Of a DNA stretch of 60,994 nucleotides, positions 15,650-26,084 are shown one piece after another (position 1 is the first letter of the stretch; each line of letters starts with the position of its first letter). A program made the position numbers and the translations under genes. The notes under the pieces were generated by a model. It had not been told where the DNA came from, ran no database searches, and saw nothing but the letters and a program-made list of their open reading frames with translations. Origin of the DNA: Bacteroidia bacterium (lineage in GTDB: Bacteria > Bacteroidota > Bacteroidia > Bacteroidales > Paludibacteraceae); assembly GCA_009929445.1 (NCBI GenBank), contig SAAL01000007.1, positions 1 to 60,994 on the forward strand, read 5' to 3'.

Positions 15650-16969
15650 ATGACAACAAAAACGTATTTCCCAACTGTGGAAAAAATCAGATTCGAAGGA
15701 AAAGAAAGTAAAAATCCGCTCGCATTCCGCTACTACGATGCTGAAAAAGTGGTTTATGGTCGGAAAATGAAAGACTGGTTTAAATTCTCAATGGCCTGGT
15801 GGCACACGATGTGCAGCGAATCTTCAGATCCGTTTGGAGGCGAAACCAAAAGTTTTGAATGGAACAAAGCGGACGATGCTCTGCAGGCTGCCCGCGAAAA
15901 AATGGATGCCGGTTTTGAATTTATGCAGAAAATCGGTATAGAGTACTTCTGCTTCCACGATATTGATTTGGTGGACGAAGGAAATTCTATTGAAGAGTAC
16001 GAAGCCAACCTGAAAGCCATTGTGGCATATGCCAAGGAGAAAATGGCGCAGACTGGCATCAAACTGCTTTGGGGAACAGCCAATGTATTCAGCCACAAAC
16101 GGTATATGAACGGCGCTGCTACCAATCCGAATTTCGACAGTGTATCGCGGGCTGCTGTACAGATTAAAAATGCGCTCGATGCAACCATTGAACTGGGAGG
16201 CGAAAATTATGTGTTCTGGGGCGGTCGCGAAGGGTACATGAGCCTGCTCAACACCGACATGAAACGCGAAAAGGAACACCTGGCACAAATGCTGAAAATG
16301 GCTCGCGACTATGCCCGTGGTAAAGGATTCAAAGGAACTTTCTTTATCGAACCAAAACCAATGGAACCAACCAAACATCAGTACGATGTGGATGCTGAAA
16401 CTGTAATCGGATTCCTTCGCGCACACGGCCTCGATAAGGATTTCAAACTAAACGTGGAAGTAAACCATGCAACCCTTGCCGGACATACATTCGAACATGA
16501 CCTGCAATGCGCTGCCGATGCCGGTATGCTTGGTTCGATGGATGCTAACCGCGGCGATGCTCAAAACGGCTGGGATACCGATCAGTTCCCCATTGATGTG
16601 TACGAATTGACCCAGGCTATGCTTGTAGTGCTCAAGGCTGGCGGATTGCAGGGCGGCGGAACCAACTTCGATGCAAAAACCCGTCGTAACTCCACCGACC
16701 TGGAAGATATTTTTATTGCACACATTGCAGGAATGGATGCATTTGCACGTGCACTCGAAGCTGCAGCAGGAATTCTCGAAGAATCGCCCATGCCAGGCAT
16801 GCTGAAAGAACGTTATGCTTCGTTCGATGGCGGAATCGGCAAGGATTTTGAAGATGGCAAACTCACACTCGAAGATGTGTACGCTTACGCTAAAGCCAAA
16901 AACGAAGAACCTGCTCAAATTAGCGGAAAACAGGAATTGTACGAGTCGATTATCAACATGTACATTTAA
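15650..16969 (+). CDS. xylA: Xylose isomerase
   Basis: This metal-dependent enzyme interconverts D-xylose and D-xylulose. At 439 residues it is a class II enzyme with the long N-terminus. The first signature FCFHDIDL carries the catalytic His (about residue 103). FWGGREGY and [15 protein letters not shown] hold metal-binding and Lys residues at about 185 and 232-245. [16 protein letters not shown] and [16 protein letters not shown] carry the other metal ligands. It is followed 10 bases later by the symporter gene, so the three form one transcript. Confidence 0.98.
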   Translation: MTTKTYFPTVEKIRFEGKESKNPLAFRYYDAEKVVYGRKMKDWFKFSMAWWHTMCSESSDPFGGETKSFEWNKADDALQAAREKMDAGFEFMQKIGIEYFCFHDIDLVDEGNSIEEYEANLKAIVAYAKEKMAQTGIKLLWGTANVFSHKRYMNGAATNPNFDSVSRAAVQIKNALDATIELGGENYVFWGGREGYMSLLNTDMKREKEHLAQMLKMARDYARGKGFKGTFFIEPKPMEPTKHQYDVDAETVIGFLRAHGLDKDFKLNVEVNHATLAGHTFEHDLQCAADAGMLGSMDANRGDAQNGWDTDQFPIDVYELTQAMLVVLKAGGLQGGGTNFDAKTRRNSTDLEDIFIAHIAGMDAFARALEAAAGILEESPMPGMLKERYASFDGGIGKDFEDGKLTLEDVYAYAKAKNEEPAQISGKQELYESIINMYI

Positions 16970-16979
16970 AATATACAGC

Positions 16980-18548
16980 ATGTCCGGCAATAAAAAAAAT
17001 CCCTTTTACCTCGTAGGTATTACGCTTGTAGCTACGCTGGGCGGTTTGCTGTTCGGATATGATACGGCCGTTATCTCGGGTACAGTGAGTTCCCTGCGGA
17101 TATTTTTTGTAGATCCGCTGGGACTCTCGCCCGATCTGGCAAATGCCATGGAAGGTTTTATTGTGAGCAGTGCACTTATCGGTTGTGTCATAGGAGCTTC
17201 CATTGCAGGTTATGTCAGTCAGAAATTCGGACGTAAACCCTCGCTACAGATAGCTGCTGTGCTGTTTTTACTCTCAGCTGTGGGGTCTGCCTGGCCCGAA
17301 ATGTTTTTCGGAATGCCCGGAACGGGAGACCACACTTTTGCCAATTTGTTTATATTCTATCGTATTATTGGTGGAGTGGGAGTGGGAATAGCTTCGATGG
17401 TATCGCCTATGTACATAGCTGAGGTAGCACCACACAACAAACGTGGCGCTTTGGTTTCCTGGAATCAGTTTGCCATCATTTTCGGAATGCTGGTGGTTTA
17501 TTTTGTAAATTATGCTATTGCCCTTCAGGGCGACAGCAGCTGGCTGAACACCATCGGCTGGCGCTGGATGTTTGCATCCGAAATAATTCCGGCTTCATTG
17601 TTCCTTATTTTCCTGTTTTCAGTACCCGAAACACCACGCTGGCTGGTAATGAATTCGAAAAAAGATAAAGCAAGGTCAGTGCTTGTGAAACTGGTGGGAT
17701 CTCAGGAAGCAGATGTGGAAATAGATGATATTCAGCTTAGCCTGGATCAGGATGCAGCTCAGTCGCTTAAACCGTATTACCGCTTTCTGGTTACCTGGAT
17801 TCTGCTCTTTACCATTGCCTTCATCGGACTGAAATTTGCAGGAAATGCGAGTGCATTCGAGATTTCGCTCATCGGAAGTTTTGTGATTTCGCTCATTGCA
17901 CCCATCCGCTCTTTTGGTTTCAAAATCATTATTGTGGGAGTATTGCTCTCTGCTTTTCAGCAGTTTGTGGGTATCAACGTAGTGCTCTATTATGCACCGG
18001 AAATCTTCAAATCGATGGGATCGGGCACTGATACGGCTTTGTTGCAAACTATCATTGTGGGCATTATCAACCTGTCATTTACTGTTCTGGCCATTCTTAC
18101 GGTCGATAAGTTCGGTCGGCGTCCGCTGCTCATAATCGGTGCGCTGGTAATGGCTTTGGCTATGACCGGACTGGGTATCGGATTTGCCGGAAGCTGGTCG
18201 GGCGGATTGAAGTTGTTTTTCATGCTGCTCTATACGGCAGGTTTCGCCATGTCGTGGGGTCCGGTTTGCTGGGTAATGCTGGCCGAGATTTTTCCCAATT
18301 CGGTGCGTTCGAGTGTGATGTCAATTGCCGTGGCTGCACAGTGGGTATCCAACTTCCTGGTATCGTGGACATTCCCGATGCTTAACAAAAATGAAGCGCT
18401 GGTCAGCCAGTTCAATCATGGATTTTCTTATTGGGTATATGGCCTCATGGGTATTCTGGCAGCCATTTTCATCTGGAAAATGGTGCCCGAAACAAAGGGC
18501 AAAACCCTGGAAGAAATGAATAAACTCTGGAAGAAGAAAGAAAGTTGA
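16980..18548 (+). CDS. xylE: D-xylose:H+ symporter (MFS sugar porter)
   Basis: This inner-membrane sugar/proton symporter is 522 residues long. The sugar-porter marks are FGYDTAVISGTVSSL in helix 1, SQKFGRKPS after helix 2, GVGIASMVSPMYIAEVAP in helix 5, VPETPRWLV after helix 6, QQFVGINVVLYYAPEIF in helix 7, DKFGRRPLLI, and PETKGKTLEEM at the end. The ATG at 16980 (MSGNKKNPFYLVG) is chosen; an upstream in-frame start would run 55 residues back into xylA in another frame. There is an unusual extra hydrophobic segment in the central loop (about 250-300), as in other Bacteroidota XylE. It ends the xylose operon, with a terminator 22 bases downstream. Confidence 0.95.
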   Translation: MSGNKKNPFYLVGITLVATLGGLLFGYDTAVISGTVSSLRIFFVDPLGLSPDLANAMEGFIVSSALIGCVIGASIAGYVSQKFGRKPSLQIAAVLFLLSAVGSAWPEMFFGMPGTGDHTFANLFIFYRIIGGVGVGIASMVSPMYIAEVAPHNKRGALVSWNQFAIIFGMLVVYFVNYAIALQGDSSWLNTIGWRWMFASEIIPASLFLIFLFSVPETPRWLVMNSKKDKARSVLVKLVGSQEADVEIDDIQLSLDQDAAQSLKPYYRFLVTWILLFTIAFIGLKFAGNASAFEISLIGSFVISLIAPIRSFGFKIIIVGVLLSAFQQFVGINVVLYYAPEIFKSMGSGTDTALLQTIIVGIINLSFTVLAILTVDKFGRRPLLIIGALVMALAMTGLGIGFAGSWSGGLKLFFMLLYTAGFAMSWGPVCWVMLAEIFPNSVRSSVMSIAVAAQWVSNFLVSWTFPMLNKNEALVSQFNHGFSYWVYGLMGILAAIFIWKMVPETKGKTLEEMNKLWKKKES

Positions 18549-18569
18549 AAAACTGACTGTATTAGTTTA

Positions 18570-18604
18570 AAAGCCATTGATAACTTTATCAGTGGCTTTT
18601 TTTT
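18570..18604 (+). terminator. Rho-independent terminator of the xylose operon
   Basis: The arms AAGCCATTGAT and ATCAGTGGCTT pair with one G-T wobble around a six-base loop, followed by about ten T. Confidence 0.9.
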
Positions 18605-18753
18605 ATGTCCGGAAACCAGAATGTCAGATATTTTCTGATTTTTTCCCTGAAATTACCCGGATGAATAGGGTATGATATTTTCTGAATACGCTCTCACGTC
18701 AAATATCAGAAAAAATGTAATTCATTAAAATTTTTATCACAATCATTTTTTTC

Positions 18754-18761
18754 TATCTTTG
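18754..18761 (+). promoter_or_regulatory. -7 box upstream of the SusR-like regulator
   Basis: TATCTTTG matches TAnnTTTG and lies 62 bases before the chosen start. A T-rich stretch stands at the -33 position without a clear TTTG. Confidence 0.5.
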
Positions 18762-18823
18762 TGTGAAAATGTATTTTAATTTACATAAATTACATGATTA
18801 ATTCATACTTCAAAATCGGATTT

Positions 18824-21694
18824 ATGAAATTATTGAAGGTTCGGATTATTTTCTTTTTTCTATATAGCAGTTTTTTGCTTGCAGCCAATGATTTTACACC
18901 CATTGTTACCCAGTACAACAAGAAAGATTACAATGCAGGCAATCAGAACTGGTCTGTAGCACAGGATAGTCAGGGATTAATTTACTTTGGAAATAACGTA
19001 GGTTTGCTCCGGTTCGACGGTTCCGGATTCACGTTGTTCAAACTACCAAATAATCAGGTGGTTCGTTCGGTTTATATCGATAAGTCCGACCGGATTTATG
19101 TTGGTTCGTTCAGAGAGTTCGGGTATTTTGAGAAGGATAAATTCGGAGAATTAGTCTATTCATCACTTTCGAATGACCTCAAAAATTATAAGCTTGAAAA
19201 TGATGAAATCTGGAAAATAATTGAATTTGACGGGAAAATTCTTTTCCAGTCCTTTAAAAGTATTTTCATCTATGACGGGAAAAATGTGGAAGGAAAATCG
19301 TACGATGAGACTTTCCTTTATTTACAGCGTTTCAGGAATAAATTGTATGTGCATACTCTTCAGAATGGTTTATCGTCATTTGATCCGAAAAATAAAAAAT
19401 TCACGAAAATTGAAAATACACCTTTCAGCAGTGCAGTAATTTCCATCATACAATTTAATAAAAATGAAGCGTATGTAATCACTCTTTCCGATGGCATTTA
19501 TATTTTCGATGGTCAGGATTTCAGGAAATTCTCCGATGGCAGCCTGGACTACCTCCGAAATGCCGAAATAAATAAAGCTACACTTACCCGCGATTCATTG
19601 CTTGTGATAGGCACCATACTGGATGGAGTCAGTGCTATTGACAAAAACGGGAAAAAGGTATGGAAACTGAATACATCCAACAATCTGCAGAACAACACGG
19701 TGCTGGGTATGAGCACCGACTCCGAAAACAACCTGTGGCTTGCCCTTGATAAAGGTATTGCCATGGTAAGGATCAACAGTCCCGTTCAATTTGTTCAGTC
19801 ATTTACACCTTCCATTGGTTCGATTTACTCGTTGAGTTATCTGCCTCCCGACAAGTTGTATCTGGCTACCAATCAGGGACTTTATTCCGGAAGATTTTCA
19901 CCTGATTCCAAATCGCTGACCAACATACAGCTCGATTCCCAGATTAAAGGTCAGGTATGGTCACTCACAAATGTCGATAATCAGCTTTTTTGCGGAAATA
20001 ATGAAGAAACCTACCGTATTTATCCCGACCGGAAGATGCTATCCACTTCCAAAGGAGGAATGTGTATTGGCAGAGGAATAATTCACGGTAGAGAAGTACT
20101 TGTAGAAGGTACTTACTCCGATTTGTGTGTATATCTGAAAGAAAATAATGAATGGAAATTTCACAGTGTCATTCAGGGTTTTCTTAATCCGGTGAAATCC
20201 ATCACTATCGATTATCAGGGCAGAATCTGGGCTTCGCACATGCACGAAGGACTTTATATGATTATGCTGAAGTCGGACCTCAAAACCATTGATAAAATAC
20301 AGAAATTCACCTCGCTCGATAATAAAAAATCATCACTCATTTACACCTACATGTTCCAAAACAGGGTAGTATTTACGGATAACACCCGTTTCTATGTATT
20401 TGATGATATAAAGAACAAGATACTGCCCTTTGATGAACTGAATACTACACTCGGTAAATATGCCCGGGCTTATAAAATTTGTATTCAAAAGCCCTCAACT
20501 TATTGGTTCATTCTTGAAAAAGAAGCTGCATTGATTCAATTCATCGACAATCGTGCTCAAATACTTGATATAGTACAGTACTCCCTGTTTATGAATCAGA
20601 CGGTAGATAATTTTCAGAATATAATTCCCCTCACGGAGGATATTGCCATGTTTACCCTTGAAAACGGTATGGCAATGTACAATCTGAAACTTCGGAAGCA
20701 ATCGCTTTATCATTCAAAAAAAGAAATTCTGCTGATGCAGGTACAGGTGGTGGATAAGAATTCAGAAGAAATGATGCTGTTGCCGGTAAGTTCTGCTAAC
20801 GAAAAGATTTCTTTCCCATATACAAAAAACAGAATTCGTTTCACTATCGGTTATCCGCAATATTCAAATCTCAACGATCTCTTATTCAGTTATAAACTTA
20901 CCGGACTGAACAATAACTGGAGTGAAAGCACTACCAGCAATATGAAAGAATACTCCTACCTGAGACCCGGAAAATACACCTTCAGCGTACGGGTAGTGTC
21001 CAACAACGGAGATGTGTTTGCAACCAGAGACTATTTGTTTCGGGTTCGTTCGCCATTTTACTGGAATACATTCAGTAAGATAATCTATGTATTGCTGCTG
21101 ATACTGACAGGATTTATCATTTACAACCTTCTGAAACGTAATTTTGAACAGAAAAAACAACGAATACAGCAGGAACAGGAAAATATACGCAAGAAAGAAA
21201 TCGAAAAACGCGAAATGCAGATTGTTGCGTTAAAAGCTGAAAAGCTGGAATCAGACCTTACATTAAAAAGCAAGGAACTGGCCATGTCAACTATAACCGT
21301 TATCCGGAAAAATGAAGTACTGATAAACATCAAAGATGAACTGATAGAACTGAAAAAGCATCTTGGAACTCAGTTTCCGAATAAATATTATGAGCGAATA
21401 ATAAAATTGATGGATCAAAGCATATCTTCTGACGACGACTGGAAAATATTTCAAACTAATTTTGACCGTATTCACGAAAATTTCTTTCGGAATCTGCGTA
21501 CCAAATATCCTGAACTGACACCCAACGATTTACGTTTCTGTGCTTACTTTCGTTTGAATCTATCCACCAAAGACGTTGCACATCTGATGAACATTTCTGC
21601 CAAGGGAGTGGAGGTTGCCCGCTATCGTATCAGAAAGAAAATCAACATTCCCTCCGAAAAAAACATCAGTGAGTTTTTAATCGAATTCAGGTAA
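18824..21694 (+). CDS. SusR-like membrane-spanning sensor and LuxR-type transcriptional regulator
   Basis: This one-protein signal system senses a glycan outside the inner membrane and acts on DNA inside. A signal sequence (residues 1-22) leads to about 600 residues of beta-propeller repeats of the reg_prop type (WSVAQDSQGLIYFGNN, DSENNLWLALDKG, IDYQGRIWASHMHEG). A Y_Y_Y domain (about 660-745, with LRPGKYTFSVRV), one membrane helix (about 750-770), a coiled coil and a C-terminal HTH (about 895-955, LTPNDLRFCAYFRLNLSTKDVAHLMN) follow. There is no kinase or receiver domain, which separates it from hybrid two-component regulators and groups it with SusR. The start at 18824 puts a clean signal peptide first; ATG 18794 adds ten residues. 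It lies directly upstream of the glucan locus and is its likely activator. Confidence 0.88.
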   Translation: MKLLKVRIIFFFLYSSFLLAANDFTPIVTQYNKKDYNAGNQNWSVAQDSQGLIYFGNNVGLLRFDGSGFTLFKLPNNQVVRSVYIDKSDRIYVGSFREFGYFEKDKFGELVYSSLSNDLKNYKLENDEIWKIIEFDGKILFQSFKSIFIYDGKNVEGKSYDETFLYLQRFRNKLYVHTLQNGLSSFDPKNKKFTKIENTPFSSAVISIIQFNKNEAYVITLSDGIYIFDGQDFRKFSDGSLDYLRNAEINKATLTRDSLLVIGTILDGVSAIDKNGKKVWKLNTSNNLQNNTVLGMSTDSENNLWLALDKGIAMVRINSPVQFVQSFTPSIGSIYSLSYLPPDKLYLATNQGLYSGRFSPDSKSLTNIQLDSQIKGQVWSLTNVDNQLFCGNNEETYRIYPDRKMLSTSKGGMCIGRGIIHGREVLVEGTYSDLCVYLKENNEWKFHSVIQGFLNPVKSITIDYQGRIWASHMHEGLYMIMLKSDLKTIDKIQKFTSLDNKKSSLIYTYMFQNRVVFTDNTRFYVFDDIKNKILPFDELNTTLGKYARAYKICIQKPSTYWFILEKEAALIQFIDNRAQILDIVQYSLFMNQTVDNFQNIIPLTEDIAMFTLENGMAMYNLKLRKQSLYHSKKEILLMQVQVVDKNSEEMMLLPVSSANEKISFPYTKNRIRFTIGYPQYSNLNDLLFSYKLTGLNNNWSESTTSNMKEYSYLRPGKYTFSVRVVSNNGDVFATRDYLFRVRSPFYWNTFSKIIYVLLLILTGFIIYNLLKRNFEQKKQRIQQEQENIRKKEIEKREMQIVALKAEKLESDLTLKSKELAMSTITVIRKNEVLINIKDELIELKKHLGTQFPNKYYERIIKLMDQSISSDDDWKIFQTNFDRIHENFFRNLRTKYPELTPNDLRFCAYFRLNLSTKDVAHLMNISAKGVEVARYRIRKKINIPSEKNISEFLIEFR

Positions 21695-22104
21695 ATTCCA
21701 AAATAAACTATCGGTTTGTACTCCAAATAGATTGAATACAAAACACAGGCACTGATTTATAAAATATTGATAAATAAATCCTATCTGTTGAAAATCAATA
21801 CATTGAACAGGCATTTATCAAAGCAATCTGCTGTTTTATCTGAAATAAAAGTAGTTTTATTACTTCTGCCACACCTCATATCATGAGTGATACAAAAAGT
21901 TGACATTGTATGTGATTTTTTAAAACAAGGTGCTATACAATTTACTGAATATCAAAGTTATAGATTTAACCGTTATTGTATTGTAGGAGAAAAATAGGAA
22001 CCCCTATTTTAAGCATTTTTTGCTTGTAGTATTCTTATAGGGTTCATAAATTTGGTATGTAAATTCATTATCTTCAAATTTGTAACATAAAAATCAAAGA
22101 AACC
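21695..22104. other. Intergenic control region before the glucan utilization locus
   Basis: There is no gene in these 410 bases. It carries nested inverted repeats at 21991-22045 and is otherwise AT-rich. I see no convincing TAnnTTTG box near the GH3 start, in keeping with activator-dependent transcription. Confidence 0.6.
21991..22045. promoter_or_regulatory. Nested inverted repeats, candidate regulator site or leader structure
   Basis: AAAATAGG (21991-21998) and CCTATTTT (22003-22010) form one inverted repeat. GAACCCCTAT (21998-22007) can also pair with ATAGGGTTC (22037-22045) around the hairpin AAGCATTTTTTGCTT. The position, 60-115 bases before the first gene of the locus, fits an operator or a folded leader. 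Confidence 0.35.
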
Positions 22105-24486
22105 ATGAAAAATCCATCAAAATTCTTATTGCTGATTATTATCATTACTTTTTGTTTTATACCTTACCAGGAGGTGTCTGCACAAAAGAAATCTAAGAAA
22201 AAACAGACTATTGCTGCCATTCCGCTTGTTCCGGCAAAACCAGTTTCAACCAAGTCCATTCATTTCAAATCAGATCCGGTGATGGATCAATTCATTGATG
22301 ATCTGATGTCTAAAATGACACTTGATGAGAAAATTGGTCAGCTGAATCTCCCTTCGGCAGGCGATTTCACTACCGGACAGGCAAAAAGTTCAAATATCGG
22401 ACAGTCAATAAAAGAAGGAAAAGTTGGAGGATTATTTAATATTAAAGGTGTAGAAAAAATTCGCGAAGTGCAACGGGTTGCGATAGAAGAAAGCCGCATG
22501 AAAATTCCGATGCTTTTCGGCATGGATGTCATTCACGGTTACGAATCCACATTTCCTATTCCGCTTGGTCTGGCTTCGAGCTGGGATATGGATTTAATTG
22601 AGCAATCGGCACGTGTAGCTGCTCAGGAAGCTACTGCCGACGGTATCAACTGGACATTTTCGCCCATGGTGGATATTTCACGCGTTCCGCGTTGGGGACG
22701 CATTTCCGAAGGTTCGGGTGAAGATCCGTATCTGGGCAGCAGGATTGCCCGCGCTATGGTTACAGGTTATCAGGGTAATGATTTGTCGGCCACTAATACG
22801 ATGCTCGCATGTGTAAAACACTTTGCACTCTACGGAGCTCCGGAGGCCGGTCGCGACTACAACACGGTGGATATGAGCCGGGTAACGATGTATAATGTGT
22901 ATTTTCCACCTTATAAAGCCGCTGTAGATGCAGGTGTTGGAAGCATTATGGCCTCTTTCAATGAAGTGGAAGGAATACCTGCAACCGGAAACTACTGGCT
23001 TCAAAACCAGGTTCTGCGTAAAGAATGGGGATTCAAAGGACTGAATGTGACCGACTATACAGGCATCAAAGAAATGATAGAACACGGCGTGGGTGATATG
23101 CAGGCCTCATCTGCACTGGCTTTGCGTGCGGGAGTGGATATGGATATGGTGAGCGAAGGATTTCTGTCGACACTTAAAAAATCACTGCAAGAAGGTAAAG
23201 TCACTTATTCAGAAATTGACCAGGCTGCCAGAAGAATTCTGGAAGCCAAATACAGACTTGGACTTTTCGCCGATCCATATAAATATTGCGATTCGGAAAG
23301 GGCTAAAAAGGAAGTATATTCAACTGATAACAGAGCCATTGCCCGTAGCACAGCTGCTCAGTCGATGGTACTGCTTAAAAACAACAATCAACTTCTGCCA
23401 CTTCAGGCAAAAGGAAAAATAGCCGTTATCGGTCCGCTTGCCGATAATCCGGAAAATATGCCCGGAACGTGGAGCGTGGCTTCCAAACACAGCAATGCTG
23501 TTTCTCTTCTTAAAGGTTTAAAAGAAACCTACGGCAAGCAGGTTGAGTTTTTATATGCCAAAGGGGCTAATTTTGATTACGATCCCGAATTTGAAGGCAA
23601 AATAACCATGTTTGGCAAAAAAGCCTACCGCGACGAGCGTCCGAAAGAAGAAATTCTCAAAGAAGCTGTTGAAGCAGCAAACCGTGCAGATGTTATTATA
23701 GCTGCATTGGGCGAAGCTTCCGAATCGTCGGGCGAAGCCGCATCGATGGTAAATCTGGAACTCCGGCAGTCGCAAAAAGACCTGCTCGCAGCATTGAAAA
23801 AAACGGGAAAACCGATTGTGCTGGTGCTCTTTAATGGCCGGCCCATGGTAATAAATGATGAAATAGAAAAAGCTGATGCATTACTAAATGTATGGTTTCC
23901 CGGAAGTGAAGCCGGTTATGCCATTTCCGATGTGCTGTTCGGAAAAGTGAATCCTTCGGCTAAACTTCCGGTTACATTCCCCCGAAATGTAGGACAGATA
24001 CCCCTTTACTACAATCATAAAAATACCGGCAGACCGCTTACCGATGAAAATGTGTGGGAAAAATTCCGCACAGCATACCTCGATTCACCCAATTTACCAT
24101 TATTCCCCTTTGGATTCGGACTGAGCTACACTACATTTACTTATAGCGATATTAACGTGTCAGCTAAAAATCTGCAGGGAAACGGAAAACTGACAGCCAG
24201 CGTAACCCTCACCAACACAGGAAAATACGATGGAGCAGAAGTAGTACAATTATATATACGTGACGTAGTGGGAACAAACACCCGTCCGCTCAAAGAACTG
24301 AAAGGTTTTCAAAAAGTGATGCTCAAAGCCGGCGAAAGCAAAACAGTCAGTTTTGAGATAACTCCCGAAGACCTGAAATACTACAACAATGAATTGAAAT
24401 TCGACTGGGAAAGTGGCGATTTTCAAATCATGATTGGAGGTAACTCGCAGGATGTGAAATCGATAACCATAAACTGGGAAAAATAA
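22105..24486 (+). CDS. Glycoside hydrolase family 3 beta-glucosidase
   Basis: This is a secreted or periplasmic exo-acting beta-glucosidase of 793 residues. It has a signal peptide (residues 1-26, ending VSAQ), a GH3 N-terminal barrel with the nucleophile Asp at 317 in GLNVTDYTGI, the KH motif in CVKHFALYG, a GH3 C-terminal domain (from about 410, with GEASESSGEAASM in the region that usually supplies the acid/base), and a fibronectin III-like end domain (about 690-793). In this locus, with two GH144-like proteins, it is probably the beta-1,2-glucosidase that removes glucose from sophoro-oligosaccharides, as the GH3 enzyme BT_3567 does in B. thetaiotaomicron. That substrate is inferred from context, not from the active site. 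The next gene starts 4 bases after its stop. Confidence 0.93.
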   Translation: MKNPSKFLLLIIIITFCFIPYQEVSAQKKSKKKQTIAAIPLVPAKPVSTKSIHFKSDPVMDQFIDDLMSKMTLDEKIGQLNLPSAGDFTTGQAKSSNIGQSIKEGKVGGLFNIKGVEKIREVQRVAIEESRMKIPMLFGMDVIHGYESTFPIPLGLASSWDMDLIEQSARVAAQEATADGINWTFSPMVDISRVPRWGRISEGSGEDPYLGSRIARAMVTGYQGNDLSATNTMLACVKHFALYGAPEAGRDYNTVDMSRVTMYNVYFPPYKAAVDAGVGSIMASFNEVEGIPATGNYWLQNQVLRKEWGFKGLNVTDYTGIKEMIEHGVGDMQASSALALRAGVDMDMVSEGFLSTLKKSLQEGKVTYSEIDQAARRILEAKYRLGLFADPYKYCDSERAKKEVYSTDNRAIARSTAAQSMVLLKNNNQLLPLQAKGKIAVIGPLADNPENMPGTWSVASKHSNAVSLLKGLKETYGKQVEFLYAKGANFDYDPEFEGKITMFGKKAYRDERPKEEILKEAVEAANRADVIIAALGEASESSGEAASMVNLELRQSQKDLLAALKKTGKPIVLVLFNGRPMVINDEIEKADALLNVWFPGSEAGYAISDVLFGKVNPSAKLPVTFPRNVGQIPLYYNHKNTGRPLTDENVWEKFRTAYLDSPNLPLFPFGFGLSYTTFTYSDINVSAKNLQGNGKLTASVTLTNTGKYDGAEVVQLYIRDVVGTNTRPLKELKGFQKVMLKAGESKTVSFEITPEDLKYYNNELKFDWESGDFQIMIGGNSQDVKSITINWEK

Positions 24487-24489
24487 TCA

Positions 24490-26079
24490 ATGAAAAAAAT
24501 CACTAATATTGGTATTTTTGTATTGCTGAGTCTGACCCTGCAGGCACAGGGAAAATTCATTGTTCCTAATGATCTTAAAGCACAAAACTTTCCGGGACAT
24601 ACCGAAATTACCTGGAAAAATCATCAGGGATTTACCTATGAGGTGTATCGGATGACAGGAAATTCGAAAGCATTTGTAAAACAGGGAGAAACCACAAAAG
24701 GATATTACCTTGATTTCTACGGAAAAAACATTCCACAGAATGCCCGGATTCGATATCGGATTGTTCCGAAAGGGATGAATATAGCTTCAAATGATGCTGC
24801 GAAATTTGAAACAACCATAACCCGAAAGGCATACACTGACGACGATCTGCTTGATATGACGCAACGCTATACGACCCGGTATTTCTATGATTTTGCCGAA
24901 CCTTACACCGGAATGGCACGCGAAAGGAGTAATGATATAAATGGCGATATCGTAACGACCGGTGGAACCGGTTTCGGGCTGATGGCGCTGGTAGCAGGAA
25001 TTGAACGCAATTATTTTCCCAAAGAAAAAGGACTGGACATCATCGGAAAAATTGTAAACTTTCTGGGCAGCGTGGAGCGGTTTCACGGCGCCTGGGCACA
25101 CTGGTACGATGCCGATACACGTAAAGCGTTCAGCTTCAGTAAGTACGACGACGGAGGCGATCTGGTGGAAACGGCACTGCTTATGCAGGGACTGCTCACT
25201 GCCCGCGAATACCTAAAAAAAGGTAATGAGGCGGAACGGGATTTGTCCGGAAAAATAACTCATCTCTGGGAAACTGTGGAATGGAACTGGTACACACAGG
25301 GCACTGACTCGCTTTACTGGCACTGGTCCAAAAATTACGGCTGGAAAATGAACCACCGTATCAAGGGTTTCGACGAAACACTGATAACTTACGTGCTGGC
25401 AGCTTCATCACCTACATTCCCCATCGGGAGAAATGTGTACGAAGCCTGTTTCAAGAATTCGCCCTATTATTACAACGGCAAGTCCTATTTCGGAATAAAA
25501 CTCGATCTGGGAATGGATTATGGCGGGCCGCTGTTTTTCACCCATTACAGCTTTCTGGGACTTAATCCAAATGGCCTGACGGACAGCCACACGAACTATT
25601 TCGAAAGAAACAAAGCTCATGCGCTCATTCACCGGGCTTATGCCATCAGTAATCCGAAAAAGCATCCCGGTTACGGTGCCAAACTGTGGGGATTTACATC
25701 CTCAGACGATCCCCTGGTGGGATATTCGTCGCATCATCCGGGTACGAACGACGACAACGGCACAGTGCCGCCTACTGCAGCCATTTCATCCATAGTTTAC
25801 ACACCGAAAGAAAGCATGGAGGTACTTAAATACCTTTACTTTGAAAAAGGAAAACAGGTTTTTGGAAAATACGGATTCTACGATGCATACAATCCGGGTA
25901 TGACCGAAGGCCAGCAGGTGGTGAAAAGCTACCTTGCCATTGACCAGGGGCCCATAGCCGTGATGATTGAAAACCATCGGAGCTCACTGATTTGGGATTT
26001 ATTTATGGGAAATCCGGAAATTCAAAACGGACTAACGAAATTAGGATTTGATTTTCAATTAACTTCACATAAAAAGTAA
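24490..26079 (+). CDS. GH144-like beta-1,2-glucanase (PF10091 glycoamylase fold)
   Basis: This secreted (alpha/alpha)6-barrel glycoside hydrolase has 529 residues. A signal peptide (1-20, ending LQAQ) is followed by a fibronectin-like domain (about 22-110, DLKAQNFPGHTEITW...) and the PF10091 domain (about 118-525) with GMARERSND, TTGGTGFGLMALVAGIER, RFHGAWAHWYDAD, YWHWSKNYGW and IDQGPIAVMIENHRS. Endo-beta-1,2-glucanases of GH144 belong to this fold. The highly conserved acidic and aromatic residues are present. It probably cuts beta-1,2-glucan to sophoro-oligosaccharides for the SusCD pair. It lacks a lipobox, so unlike its paralogue at 31597 it is more likely periplasmic. Family assignment is strong; exact substrate is inferred. 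Confidence 0.88.
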   Translation: MKKITNIGIFVLLSLTLQAQGKFIVPNDLKAQNFPGHTEITWKNHQGFTYEVYRMTGNSKAFVKQGETTKGYYLDFYGKNIPQNARIRYRIVPKGMNIASNDAAKFETTITRKAYTDDDLLDMTQRYTTRYFYDFAEPYTGMARERSNDINGDIVTTGGTGFGLMALVAGIERNYFPKEKGLDIIGKIVNFLGSVERFHGAWAHWYDADTRKAFSFSKYDDGGDLVETALLMQGLLTAREYLKKGNEAERDLSGKITHLWETVEWNWYTQGTDSLYWHWSKNYGWKMNHRIKGFDETLITYVLAASSPTFPIGRNVYEACFKNSPYYYNGKSYFGIKLDLGMDYGGPLFFTHYSFLGLNPNGLTDSHTNYFERNKAHALIHRAYAISNPKKHPGYGAKLWGFTSSDDPLVGYSSHHPGTNDDNGTVPPTAAISSIVYTPKESMEVLKYLYFEKGKQVFGKYGFYDAYNPGMTEGQQVVKSYLAIDQGPIAVMIENHRSSLIWDLFMGNPEIQNGLTKLGFDFQLTSHKK

Positions 26080-26084
26080 TACAG

